This document shows, piece after piece, positions 6,254-6,671 of a stretch of DNA of 6,671 bases. The notes under the pieces are model-generated. The model ran no database searches. It was not told the DNA's origin and saw nothing but the letters and a program-made list of their open reading frames with translations. Source of the stretch: JBBDXA01 sp040902585 (lineage in GTDB: Bacteria > Planctomycetota > Phycisphaerae > Phycisphaerales > Phycisphaeraceae). The translations under genes and the position numbers were made by a program. Positions within the stretch are counted from its first letter, which is position 1. Every line of letters starts with the position of its first letter. The stretch spans positions 1 to 6,671 of the forward strand of contig JBBDXA010000069.1 in assembly GCA_040902585.1 (NCBI GenBank), in the 5' to 3' direction.

Positions 6254-6671
6254 TCACGGCAGCGAAAATGCCTCGGACAGCAACTCGCATCTAAACACCT
6301 CATCACACACGGCACGATGAACGACCGGACGATGGTGTTTCCAGTAGCTTGAGTAGTAGCATCGCGCTAACTCGATCGTCGCCGCATCCAGCCATGCCTG
6401 CATCAACCCCTTCGGCATGGGCGTGAGTGGGTTCCACCGGACCAACACGGGTGGGCGTTCTTCTGTTCGACTCGTCGACCGGAACTCAAACTCAATCCCC
6501 CCGTGTTTCAAGTGGTTCGCATCCTCGCGGCTCAGGATCAACGCAATCATCTGATCCTGTGGAATCGGGACGATAACCCATCGTCTATTGATGGTCGTTG
6601 GCACCAGACGATATCGGCCGGTGACCTTCGGCATGGAGGTGACGAGGCTCGGGTCAGCTTCAATCAATCCG
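6254..6671 (-). CDS. Hypothetical protein, 5' end beyond the window
   Basis: The frame is open from the right window edge to a TGA at 6254-6256, giving at least 138 residues. The first in-window ATG (6632-6634) lacks a ribosome site, and the TTG at 6667 also has none visible, so I take the true start to lie outside. Visible features are a strand-rich segment RRWVIVPIPQDQMIALIL, then HGGIEFEFRS, RPPVLVRWNPLTPMPKGL, a helix AWLDAATIELARCYY, and a His/Arg-containing C-terminal part (WKHHRPVVHRAVCDEVF). I recognise no family, and no catalytic triad or metal site is convincing. It converges on the 80-aa gene with an 11-base gap and no obvious terminator. Confidence 0.6.
   Translation of the reverse strand, partial: GLIEADPSLVTSMPKVTGRYRLVPTTINRRWVIVPIPQDQMIALILSREDANHLKHGGIEFEFRSTSRTEERPPVLVRWNPLTPMPKGLMQAWLDAATIELARCYYSSYWKHHRPVVHRAVCDEVFRCELLSEAFSLP

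Overview
The window is about 6.7 kb of moderately GC-rich bacterial DNA, densely packed with genes on both strands. I infer, without a search, that it is from a planctomycete or close relative. The reasons are a Ycf46-like AAA+ ATPase of a type I associate with Planctomycetota, two uncharacterised companion proteins (320 aa and 80 aa) whose sequences resemble planctomycete hypothetical proteins, and an ASCH-domain protein of the same flavour. There are no tRNA or rRNA genes, no CRISPR array and no recognisable transposase.

Layout. (1) Positions 116-2500, minus strand: a 794-aa protein with an N-terminal DUF4062 domain, one transmembrane helix and a C-terminal array of TPR-like repeats with an exact 46-residue period. 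(2) Positions 2501-2613: a 113-bp divergent intergenic region. (3) Positions 2614-3626, plus strand: a Ycf46-like AAA+ ATPase whose N-terminus lies in one frame and whose AAA core lies in another. The central part of the family appears to be missing, so it is probably a pseudogene made by an internal out-of-frame deletion. (4) Positions 3634-4937, minus strand: a two-gene cassette encoding a PUA/EVE-like plus HNH nuclease and, downstream, a small ASCH protein. (5) Positions 4938-5037: a second divergent intergenic region. (6) Positions 5038-6242, plus strand: a translationally coupled pair, a 320-aa helical protein (faintly DUF3150-like) and an 80-aa protein. (7) Positions 6254-6671, minus strand: a protein of unknown function that runs off the window.

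Interpretation. The plus-strand ATPase, the 320-aa protein and the 80-aa protein look like parts of one ATPase-centred gene set. The minus-strand nuclease/ASCH cassette sits between the ATPase and the other two, and the ATPase is broken. Both PUA-superfamily proteins suggest recognition of modified nucleic acid, and the HNH domain suggests cleavage, so the cassette is a candidate modification-dependent (type IV-like) restriction module. The DUF4062-TM-TPR protein next door has the look of a conflict or signalling receptor. Together this reads as an accessory, defence-flavoured neighbourhood laid over a decaying AAA operon. The functional links are inferences from domain content and gene order.
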